Origin: Hypsibius dujardini
Taxonomy: Eukaryota > Tardigrada > Eutardigrada > Parachela > Hypsibiidae
DNA: 30,712 nt
Assembly (NCBI GenBank): GCA_001579985.1
Contig: LRSR01009904.1
Span: forward strand, 1-30,712
Direction: 5' to 3'
Below, piece after piece: positions 11,101 to 24,200 of this stretch. The position numbers and the translations under genes are program-made. Position 1 is the stretch's first letter. Each line of letters begins with the position of its first letter. The notes beneath the pieces were generated by a model, which saw only the letters and a program-made list of their open reading frames with translations, was not told the DNA's origin and made no database searches.

Positions 11101-11999
11101 CCAGTTGTCGTTGTCGCCTCCTGTTCCGCGAGGGCTCTGCTGACTAGTAGGGACGGCACGAAACTGCAAAGACAGAAAACAATAGCTTCACTATCCAACC
11201 CAGTGCCCAGATTCAACAAACCCAATCGACAACAGCAACTTCAGACCAATCAACGAGCAGAAACAAGAGGACAGCAGACTAATCAACCAATCAATGCGCA
11301 GAAACAAACGACAGCAGTAGCACACATTGCTAAGTCAATCATTTAGCAGGTATTGACCAAAATCCTGAATGAACCATTTTTAATTCAAAAAAAGAATCTT
11401 TAACACAAATTCAACCTTAACTAAATCAGCTTCCGTGAAAATGGGCGAAATACAGGACGATCAAATCGAAGAGAACTTCAGGAAATGAGGTTTAAAAAGT
11501 TCACTGAGGGGTTTGTATGTGGCGATTGTAGTGAGCACTCTAGATTACTTTCATTCAACAAAAGTAAATATGTAGGAGAAGCAGAACAAATTAAGCCTCT
11601 CCATTGCAAAATAAATTCAAATACCGCAAGCACGTACGAAACCAATCAATCAAGCGAAGCACTCTACAATCAATATGCAACAAACGCAATCGACCAATCA
11701 ACCAGACAAATCCCTGCATGAAATCAATACAACCGACGCAAGCCAATCAGCCAATTTATCACTCACAACTGTGGACCTGTCAGACCACCCACAACTCGAA
11801 TCCGATTCAAACTTTATTCCATAGTCCACCCACTCTTATGCAGTCGACTTCAAAAATCCAAAACCAAATGACTTCTTCACTTCATCTTCCCACCCATTTG
11901 TATTGCACTTACCGGCGGAGTGGGACTGTGATTGTTGGCTCGAATCAGCCAAGAGGGTGCCAGCAAATCCCTGCTTTGGGTCGTGCTTGAATCAGTCAT
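8103..11999 (-). CDS. GPBP1: Vasculin-like protein (GPBP1 family)
   Basis: Vasculin/GPBP1 proteins are described as GC-rich promoter-binding regulators. Nine exons join in phase to 463 residues (human vasculin is about 470): 11999-11913, 11163-10911, 10522-10341, 10079-9893, 9439-9306, 9222-9166, 9075-8825, 8745-8646, 8243-8103. The start ATG lies in the same exon as APSWL (residues 14-18), matching the family N-terminus (xxPAWL). Next come an LRRSNS segment followed by Asn/His/Gly-rich low complexity, SDFPSL (211-216), VWGNPP (235-240), a segment with DFIAPEEKERI near 390-412, and an acidic Asp-rich C-terminus ending in SYLK. Each has a counterpart in vasculin in the same order. The identification rests on short motifs and length, so it is probable, not certain. 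Exon 7 has a CAGCAG tandem acceptor. Three introns carry minisatellites. Confidence 0.62.
8333..8506. repeat. (TCTG)n array in the last intron of the vasculin-like gene
   Basis: Intron 8244-8645 contains an array of TCTG, CCTG and TATG units. It belongs to the same repeat family as the CAGA arrays of the intergenic region, in the opposite orientation to most of them. Confidence 0.92.
9560..9741. repeat. 12-bp minisatellite (atcaatcaactg)n in intron 4
   Basis: About fifteen copies of a 12-mer, alternating ctg and cag in one position (aatcaactgatc / aatcaacagatc), in intron 9440-9892. Because 12 is divisible by three and no unit carries a stop in these frames, both strands read open (repeated STDQ or LIDQ). 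This is not coding. Confidence 0.95.
10671..10901. repeat. ~55-bp minisatellite in intron 2 of the vasculin-like gene
   Basis: Four copies of a 53-57 bp unit with the core cactgtcaactagtcta (starts near 10701, 10754, 10811 and 10868) separated by (ATCA)n runs. It fills most of intron 10523-10910, ending about 10 bp from the donor of exon 2. Confidence 0.92.
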
Positions 12000-12776
12000 T
12001 TACTGGGCAGTCGCACATCACGCAATTCGCGCCTCACAAGCTCATCGTATATCCTTTGTTTATCTCGTGAAAAGCAACCAAATAATCCCGTGGAAAAAAA
12101 GGAAGGCTCTAATAAGAGATCGGGTGAGAAGAACCGTTTAAACCACCCACACGCAAAGACAATCCCTCTCCAATATGACACGCAAAATACAAGTGCCAGT
12201 ATACTCGTCGTTCTGATAATACAAAACACACACACAAATCGTCCTCGTCCCGTACGGATGGAGATGAGATGAATTCCGAAAGCAAATCACAGACGCGATA
12301 AATAAAAATCGGGGAGCGAGATGCGCGGGGGCAGGTGAAGATATGTATTCACGTGAAAGCGTAAAAAGGAGGTAAACAACGCACACAATTCCGACAGAAA
12401 GACTACACACTGTACACTAAAGACGAGATCGCTGGTTGGTGTCGAAGGGTTCTTCGATTTGGCTTTTACAGAGACCTTCTCGTCGCAGCGTGACTTTTTG
12501 GATGCACTAGAGTTTCGCCTTCTGTTCTCACCATAGACACACAGACACACACACACTGGGACGGGGTGCTGACTGACTTCAAGAAGTTTCTCAGTGCGTG
12601 TCTGTGTGTGTGTGTGTGTGAAAGCCTGTCGGCTGTAAAGTACAGCAAGTGCAAGACAGACAGACAGGCAGACGGGCAGCCAGACAAGACAAGGCAAACC
12701 AGCTGTCTGCGCCGGTTAGCTGGCAACGATGATTCATAATCATCAGCGCATCCGCCAGGGGACGCACTAAAAACAC
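12000..12776. other. 5' flank of the vasculin-like gene
   Basis: About 780 bp between the start codon at 11999 and the MITE. It contains the facing CA/TG tracts and a short CAGA patch near 12655-12685, but no coding exon I can support. Promoter and 5' UTR of the vasculin-like gene presumably lie here; no core motif is clear. Confidence 0.5.
12536..12620. repeat. Facing (CA)n and (TG)n tracts
   Basis: A CA-rich tract with one CAGA unit (12536-12556) faces a TG-rich tract (12594-12620) across about 37 bp. The two arms are complementary over about 20 bases, so a hairpin or cruciform can form. It lies about 540 bp upstream of the vasculin-like start codon. Confidence 0.85.
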
Positions 12777-13086
12777 TAAGGGTATTCAAAGTTCGCTTAT
12801 TTGCACTGTTTATTTCACTATTTCAAACTCGCTAATCTCCCTGGTTTTGAAGATAAGCGAGAAAAGCAGCCAGAGCTCCTTTTCTGGGTTATCTGCTCGC
12901 TAATTGTGTGCATCTGTCTTGTGAGTGATCCATATGAGATGAGATTAGCGAAGGAGACACAGCCTCAGGTAAGCCAGGGGGCGCGTCCTCGTATCACCGT
13001 TGCAAGGGCGTGCAAAACCAGGGAGATTGGCGAGTTTGAAATAGCGAAGTAAACGCTGCAAACAAGCGAACTTTGAATACCCTTAC
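12777..13086. mobile_element. MITE with ~72-bp terminal inverted repeats
   Basis: The segment starts TAAGGGTATTCAAAGTTCGC and ends with its reverse complement, GCGAACTTTGAATACCCTTA. The inverted match extends inward about 72 bp (to ...CTCCCTGGTTTT / AAAACCAGGGAG...) with about six mismatches. Total length is about 310 bp and the ~165-bp centre has no reading frame, so this is a non-autonomous miniature inverted-repeat element. A TA at each end (12777-12778 and 13085-13086) would fit a TA target duplication as in Tc1/mariner elements, but TA can arise by chance and I did not recognise the family. It lies between the 3' end of Miro and the start of the vasculin-like gene. On the minus strand it carries an AATAAA (12814-12809), about 590 bp past the Miro stop, which might serve as a poly(A) signal. 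Confidence 0.88.
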
Positions 13087-13402
13087 TGTTACAGGCTTAC
13101 AGCGTTCACATCTCTTCATTGCTGCATGGTCATATCATCATCCCTGAGTTTGGTGATAATAGCGGGCAAGACGATCCACAAATCAGGAAAAGATCCTACA
13201 ACGCTACACTGCTATCGTACTATACGCATCTCGATGGTCAACAAAGGACAGTAATCGGTTGGGTACCATAACAAGATTGCCTGCGGTGATACACACGCAG
13301 ATCAAATCCACCGTCTGTAACAATACTACCACGACCAGTTGGCAAGCACCCTTGAAACGGTTCGCCACATAACTATCATCATCACCACATGCGGCCAACG
13401 TG
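13087..13402. other. 3' flank of Miro, no gene seen
   Basis: About 315 bp between the Miro stop codon and the MITE. It should hold the Miro 3' UTR. I see no other coding exon and no AATAAA on the minus strand here. Confidence 0.5.
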
Positions 13403-17803
<4,401 letters not shown>

Positions 17804-18397
17804 TTCTTGGCGCGCGCAGTTAAAAATGCCAAAGTCGGCGATAGGAAATGGTGCAACAAAATCCCGTTGGGTGACGGGATGAGGGAAGTAAAGGATTGGC
17901 GAAATACAACAACCGCCTGCCACGCGATCGCGAGACTCCTTGTGAGATTGAATGTGATTTCGTAAAATTCGTGAACGAAAAGACACTACAAAAATAGAGG
18001 GGGCAATTAGAATTGTAAAGCTAATTTCAAGGGCAAGGCGAATCCAAAATGTCAAGTCGTGAATCGCAACAAAAAATACTGCAACTTAAAACCATGACGC
18101 ATTTGTAATTGCGGCGTCCTTCCTCGCCCAATAGGCCGCACCCTTTTTTCGAATGTATCGATTTCGATTGGCTTGCAGTGCGGTTGGGTTTTTTTGGTTC
18201 AAACTCGGACCGGAAGTATATTCCGGTACTTGGGCCGGCATGAAGCCTAGTTACCCCGCTATCGATTTCGAAATTTAAGGGGAAGTAAGACCGTGGAGTA
18301 GGGAATGAATCATTTTCTGCAATGACGAATATACGCGAGGTACAAATTATAATACATAATGCAATACCAGTGAACTGATGATCCTAGTACAGAAGTG
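17804..18397. other. 5' flank of the Miro gene, no other gene seen
   Basis: Between the Miro start codon and the inverted-repeat element I see only non-repetitive DNA with no supportable coding exon. It should contain the Miro 5' UTR and promoter, but no TATA-like or initiator motif stands out enough to annotate. Confidence 0.5.
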
Positions 18398-19164
18398 TAT
18401 AAGAAGATTCTATATAAGAAATTTACATATATATAGGTAACAGCTTCGGGCACTTATTTTCACTCAGGAAGTCTGCGCACACTTAGTTTTCACTTAGTTT
18501 CATATTTAATTATAATTCTAATATCCGAATATATAATATTATAATTATTATAATTATTCGGATACTCGGATAATTATAATATCCGAATATATAATATTAT
18601 AATTATTATAATTATTCGGATAGTCGGATAATTATAATATCCGAGGCTGCGGGCACTTAATTTTACTATTTATTGATAATGGGACGTAAGTTGTATGTAA
18701 TTGTTCGTATAACAGTATAGAGGGCAGTAGGGATTTGGTTATAGCAGATGTGAATCACTGGCAGAGTCGCTGACGAGAGTAGAATCTCCGTTGAACATAA
18801 TACACTGCTGCTGATTAAGTCAGATTATGGAACACGTGTAATCTTAGTCTATAGATATCGCAGATAGTCTAGTTGAGCGATAGAATTGATTAGGAGTATA
18901 ACGAGGTCATAAAAAACCAACGCAGGAACTTGAAGCCGAAAACTGCACTGCAGCTCTTTAGTGTACATCGGTTTGTATGGCAACAGATACTAAAATCTGC
19001 ATTAATTTCATTAAAAACTAAAGCTAAGTGTATATTTAAAAAACTAAGTGTCCTCAACCTAAACTAAGTGAAAACTAAATGTCCGCAGTCTTCCTGATGG
19101 AAACGAAGTGCCCGCAGGGGTCATATATACCATATATATATATATATATATATAAGAAGATTCT
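18398..19164. mobile_element. Non-coding inverted-repeat element with 14-bp flanking direct repeats
   Basis: Inverted copies of about 55 bp lie at 18447-18500 and 19061-19115; both contain the cores CGGGCACTT, TCAGGAAG and TTAGTTTTCACTTAGTTT, with a modest number of mismatches. Exactly 35 bp outside each inverted repeat is a perfect direct repeat, tataagaagattct, at 18398-18411 and 19151-19164. Additional (A)CACTTAGTTT words lie inside the right repeat, and a third gcgggcactta copy at about 18648. No long reading frame is present, so any such element would be non-autonomous. The left half contains a duplicated AT-rich palindrome. The inverted symmetry is directly visible; that this is a transposed element, and that the direct repeats are a target duplication, is inference. 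The class cannot be assigned. Confidence 0.6.
18517..18641. repeat. Two 58-bp tandem copies of an AT-rich palindrome
   Basis: Each copy runs from CCGAAT (18525 and 18583) through an almost pure A/T core to ATTCGG (18556 and 18614), and each can fold into a hairpin. The copies are 58 bp apart and nearly identical, followed by a partial third. The block lies inside the inverted-repeat element. Confidence 0.85.
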
Positions 19165-19624
19165 GCATAGTACTTAAAGCCAAACGACAACCCGTAATTT
19201 CAGACTGTCAAATTTAACAAAAAAAAGCGGCCTAGATGAGAGAAAAAATTCACGCAGAGAGACGAGTAGGATGGCTTGTTGGGGAGGAGCAGCTTGACCA
19301 AAGAACCAACAGACTTCTCGGGCAGCAAGAGCGAAGTGAGTTGCGGAAATGAAATAATCAAATGAGAATGAGTGAAAATGAATATATACAAATGATGAAA
19401 CCGCAAAATTATAAACTGCCGGGTACACGCACACAGGTAGGTGTACAAGCATTGACCACAACTATGGAATCAAGGACGACGGCACGGGAACCGACCGTGC
19501 CGGTCGGCGGTGAAGAGTTAAAAATTCCGACTCAGAAGTCCATGAGCTTAGCGACTCATCCCAGACGGAGCTCAATCCACGTCTGCAAACAAAGAGAAAT
19601 CAACACGTTCTGCTTCAGCCGGGT

Positions 19625-19806
19625 GGTTTATCCACCACCACTGGTCCACTACCACTGGTCCACCACTCGTTCACTACCACTGGTCCACTAGTTGTCCACT
19701 ACCACTGGTCCACCACTGGTCCACTACCACTGGTCCACTACCACTAATCCACCACTGGTCCACCACTGGTCCACTACCACTGGTCCAATACCACTGGTCC
19801 ACCAAT
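19625..19806. repeat. CCACTGGT / CCACTA minisatellite
   Basis: About 180 bp built of the words ccactggt, ccacta and ccaccactggt in irregular order. Many units are partly self-complementary (ccactgg/ccagtgg). It ends within a few bases of the candidate stop codon at 19808. Confidence 0.9.
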
Positions 19807-19807
19807 G

Positions 19808-21034
19808 TTAGTAATTTATGGTTGTGCGACTCAAAACCTCTTCGATGACAAAGGCAGAATCGTTTTCCTCAGTCACGTCCTCGTAATCGCTGAACGTTCC
19901 GGAACTGCTTAGGATTCCGTGACGGGCGCGGGCATATCGATACGGGGGCGCTGGCCGTGGACATACCAGGCCCAGGCTGGTCATCTCTCCGTTCGTCGAT
20001 GTCGTGGTGAAGCACTGTCTAAACGCTAAACGGTAACCATACCTTCGTGGGCTTGCGGCGAGACGGAGGACAATATTCTGACGGAAACTAAATGACACAC
20101 GTCTAACTACTAAAAATACACTTTTAAATATATTTAGAAATCCCGGGGGGGGGGGTAGGAGCGGGAGGGGAATTCAAACAGCAGACCCGCCCCCTTCCCC
20201 ACTATTAAAATTACCAGATATTACAATGCGCCGATTTTGGACTTAAATTATGAACAATTCTTTTGCCTCTTAGTTCATTCATATCCTCTAGCTAACTCCT
20301 CACTCCTCGTGCAAGGAAAGATTGAACTTTTGCGGAACAGAATAAACAACGTTTTTTGCAAAGTCGGGCATCCAAAAGTTTGCAGAAATTGGGAACAAAA
20401 TTGGGAACAAAATTGGAAAAAAATTGGAACAAAATTCTGTTTTTAGAGAAACACTTAGAAAACGTTTGTAACTCAGGTGACTTGACCGGTGGTTGAATGC
20501 CGGTTTTCAGTTCCCGTTCATCGGGACATTCTTCTCATCATACTTTAAGGCAAAAAAAGAAAGAAAAAAAAGGCCTAAAGGCTAGGGATCCGAACCCAGG
20601 ACTGTCGGGGCCTGCTTACATGTACAATGCCGCACAGTTGAGGGGAGCGGCGTTTGGTTAAACAGAACACTCGTAAAAAGCATGATTAACTAGCATGTTA
20701 AATTGGCGGCGAATTGAGTCTCGATATAACACCAAAGTCAGGTGAAACTAAATTTTATGGCAACAACGAAGGATTTTGTCGGTTGTTACTTCGTCAGACC
20801 GATAGGCACTTTGGTGCAGCTAAAAAGGAACAGGCTCAAGTTGCATTGGTGTACAAAGGTCTGCTGCGTTAGGATTTTCTGCCGTCGGAATACGAAAACG
20901 CGACAAACATAACCACATACTGATGAATGGGGAAAGATTAAGCCGAAAGAGATAATAGGTTGGGCAACGGGAATCAGCAGAATAGAAACGATGCAACACA
21001 ATAAAAGAAGAAGGGTGTATGACCTCAACGACAT
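19808..21034 (-). CDS. Candidate two-exon small secreted protein (106 aa), tentative
   Basis: I do not recognise this product. Exon 1 (21034-20921) starts at an ATG, runs MSLRSYTLLLLLCCIVSILL then IPVAQP, an apparent signal peptide, and ends at TCA|gtatgt. Exon 2 (20014-19808) follows a tttagacag acceptor in the same phase and ends with TAA; it is rich in Thr and Ser, has the segment PAPPYRYARARHG and an acidic C-terminus (SDYEDVTEENDSAF). Joined, they give 106 residues with a 906-bp intron. For: a clear hydrophobic leader, compatible phases, and codon use in exon 2 like the neighbouring genes. Against: no family match, a long intron for this locus, and both exons also sit in longer continuous readings. 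A start further upstream (21109) is possible. It lies less than 200 bp after the myosin stop, so part of it could instead be myosin 3' UTR. Confidence 0.2.
20387..20443. repeat. Short tandem AATTGGGAACAA repeat
   Basis: The 12-mer aattgggaacaa appears twice exactly, then twice with changes. The plus-strand reading through it (NWEQNWEQNW) is a repeat artefact. Confidence 0.7.
20545..20650 (-). repeat. Degenerate tRNA-like (possible SINE head) fragment with T-rich tail
   Basis: On the minus strand the stretch reads ...AGTCCTGGGTTCGGATCCC..., close to a tRNA variable/T-arm. It contains GGTTCGGATCC at 20596-20586, one base from the pol III B-box consensus. About 40 nt upstream a D-arm-like CTCAACTGTGCGG is visible. 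The T stem pairs at only about three of five positions and there is no good acceptor stem, so it is not a working tRNA gene. A T-rich run (20569-20545) follows, as a pol III terminator or SINE tail would. A chance match is possible. Confidence 0.25.
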
Positions 21035-21232
21035 GTCCTCTTCAAAACAGCGCAACGGCAATAAGTTGTGCATAATTCGATCCTGAAAACAGCACAACCC
21101 ATAAGACAAAATATGAGTAAATAAAGCTTCTTAAGCGAAAGTCTAGTTGGAGACCTCCGAACTCAAAACCTGCTAATTTGTGCGCTTACGTTATGAGAGA
21201 AGAAGGACAGTGGGTGGGAAGGGACATTCAGC

Positions 21233-24200
21233 TTATTCATCGGCATCCACTTTGCGGCGAGGCGGGGGAGCACTCTATGCGACCAAAACGAAACACCAAA
21301 TAACCAATGAATTCTTCCAAAAAAAGAATTCTTCCAAAAAAAAGAAAGATTAGGTGAACTGACCTTGCCGGCCGGGGCAGACGGAGCAGCGGATCCGCCG
21401 GATCGGTTCTTGGCGCGAAGCTTCTGCAGAGTCTGCTCGGCGATCTCGGCACGCTCTTCCGATTCTCCCAGCTCCTGCTGCAGCTTGCGGTACTTGCCCA
21501 GATTCATGCCGGCAATCTCCTCGGTCTCTTCGATCTGTCGCTTGTAGATCTTGATCTTCTGTTGGAGCTTGTCGACCAGATCCTCTGAATACCACAGCGT
21601 AGATATATCTGGCACGGTTCTGTCATTGAACAAAAATTGAATGACTAAAGCTTACGCATGCGTTGGTAGTTCTTCTTATCCTCCTCCGAGGCGAATTGGA
21701 GTTCCTTGGTGCGTCCTAATATGAAACTGTATTAGTGAAACAGCCGCAAAAGGGCTTAGATTCGGTGGTCTTACGTTCGTGTTTGCGGATGTTTTTGGTG
21801 GTCTCAGCATGGCGGCGTTGTTCGGCGTCCAATTCGGTCTCGAGTTCGCGTGCGCGCTCCTCCAACTTTTGTATGATGCGCTTTCCACCCTTGAGGGCGG
21901 ATCCCTCGGCCTCGTCCAGACGGACCTGAAGCTCCTTCACTTGGGTCTCAAGAGCCTTGCGGTTCTTTTCGATGTTCATAGCATGCTCCTGTTCCTGGCG
22001 GAGCTCGTCAGCCAGACGGGCGGCGTCGGCCATCGCCTTCTTGGACTTCTCTTCCGCCCCACGGACTTCGGACAACATCGCCTCCAAATCGTGCTATAAA
22101 ACAAGGACATATTCAAATTGTTTATCCTGCCTGAAATGTGTCTGTGTCTGTGTCTGTGTCTGTGTCTGTGTCTGTGTCTGTGTCTGTGTCTGTGTCTTGT
22201 GTCTGTGTCTGTGTCTATGCCTCTTAAGACAACGTACATGTAGTCCACCCAGTTCGGCTTCGAACTTTCGTTTAGCTCCACTGAGCGAGGTGTTGGTGGC
22301 GGTTAGCTCAGTCAGACGTTCGTTGGCGTCATTGAGCTCATTCTCCGCCTGTTTCCGGAGGCGTTCTGCCTGCTCAAGAGTGTTGCGGAGCTCCTCCACT
22401 TCCGATCCGAGACTGTTGGCGCGACGCTCAGCCGAGTTCATCTGCTCACGGGCATCGTCGCGGGCACGCTGCTCTTCCTCCACCTGGGTCTGGAGGGTCT
22501 TGATTTGATCTTGGTACTTCTTCACGTTCTTCTGAGCTTCAGCGTTGGACTATAATAGAAAAAAATCATGCATAAGCCCATCTTCATATTAAGTTTCTCT
22601 CAAACTGCTTACGTAGATATTTGTATAGTTATCGTTCTATGCATGATGCATAATGTTTATGCTAGGAATTATTACCTTGTTGGCATGGTCCAGAGCGATT
22701 TCGAGTTCGTTGATATCCGACTCGAGCTTCTTCTTCATGCGAAGCGCCTCAGCACGACCGCGGGACTCGGCTTCCAAAGTGGCTTGCATGGAATCCAGCG
22801 CGCGTTGATGGTTCTTGCGAGTGGTCTCAAACTCTTCATCCTTCTCCTGGATACGCTTGTCGATCTGCGATCGGATCTGCGAGACCTCCAGCTGCGCACG
22901 TAAGACCTTGGCTTCTTCGTTTTCAAGCGCGGCCTCGGCCTCTTCTAGAGCTGCCTGGAGCTCCTCCTTCTCCTGCTCCAGCTTCTTGCGACTCTTGGAC
23001 AACTCATGGACGCTGCGTCCACCCTCGTTCATCTGGTCGTGGATGTCCTTAATTTCGTCCGTCAAGTTCTTGTTCTCACGACGCAGAGCCTCAATCTGCT
23101 CGTGCACCTCCTCGTTGCCGGCCTTCATCTGCAGTCACGAAGGGCAGATCTGAGCACTGGAATTTATACCATCATCAGTTGCCTCAACATACCTTGAACA
23201 GCTCAGTCGAGTAGTTGCGGGCCTCGCGTTGCGATGCGTCCAGTTCGGCGTTAAGGTCGTCACACTTTTGTTTCCATTCAGCGGTGGTCTTGTCGAAAGC
23301 CTTCTGCTTCTTTTCAAGCCCATTGGCAATAGTGTTAGCCTGCAGAAAACGTAAGACAGTGGATTCAGAGTAGGGTAACGAGGTCGGACATGGCGGCGTC
23401 AAGCGATCGGTTGACTCGGCGAACCGACTAAATGCCTAAAGATAAAGGTCCTTCTATGGTCGAGTAAGGTCAAAATTGTTCAGCAAACGGATTGACCAAC
23501 GGTCGACAAAAGACAGATGGAATGACGACGGACCAGCGAACGGACGGATCGAACGAGGGATAGACGGAACAAAGGGAGGACGGAGGAACGAATGGACGGA
23601 GGGATGGAAAGCTGGAGGGGCCGGCGGACAGACGGGCGGAATAACGGACGGACGAAAGAACTTGCGGACAATTGAACTAACGGGTGGATGCAGAATGAAT
23701 ATGAGATATAAATGGGCGAACGGACCAATGTATAGATGAATGGAAGGAATGACTGACGGGTGGAAGGACTGACTGACGGATAGGCGGACAGATATTTCAG
23801 ACAAGGAATTTTGGAAAGGGCGGTCGAACGATGAGTGACAGATTGGACAAGTGTGGCTGACGGATGGAAGAACCGGCAGGTGGAAATTCGAAAGCTCGAA
23901 AGTCCAGAAAAATTTGTGACGAAGTTAATGACAGTAGTACGACGCGAGTGGACATGATGGTCAACAGATACGTCATCCAATCCGACAAATGTACGGGCAA
24001 CCAGAGCATCGTGTAAACGGATTACGGTTCAGAATATAAAGTTTAAATATGATATATCGTACCCGTTCGACATCGATGGACAAATCTTCCAGCTCTCCCT
24101 GGAGTCGTTGTTTGACCTTCTCCAGACTGCTGACCTTGGCGTTCGCGGCCTCGACATGCTCCTCGGCATCGGCCAATTTGGCCTGGAGCTTTCGCTTGGC

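Noticed and set aside
19137-19155. TATA-box-like (AT)n run as a promoter
   Set aside because: It is a simple dinucleotide tract at the edge of the inverted-repeat element and not near a supported start.
19174-19461. 95-residue minus-strand hydrophobic reading
   Set aside because: No domain or splice support; located between the inverted-repeat element and a minisatellite.
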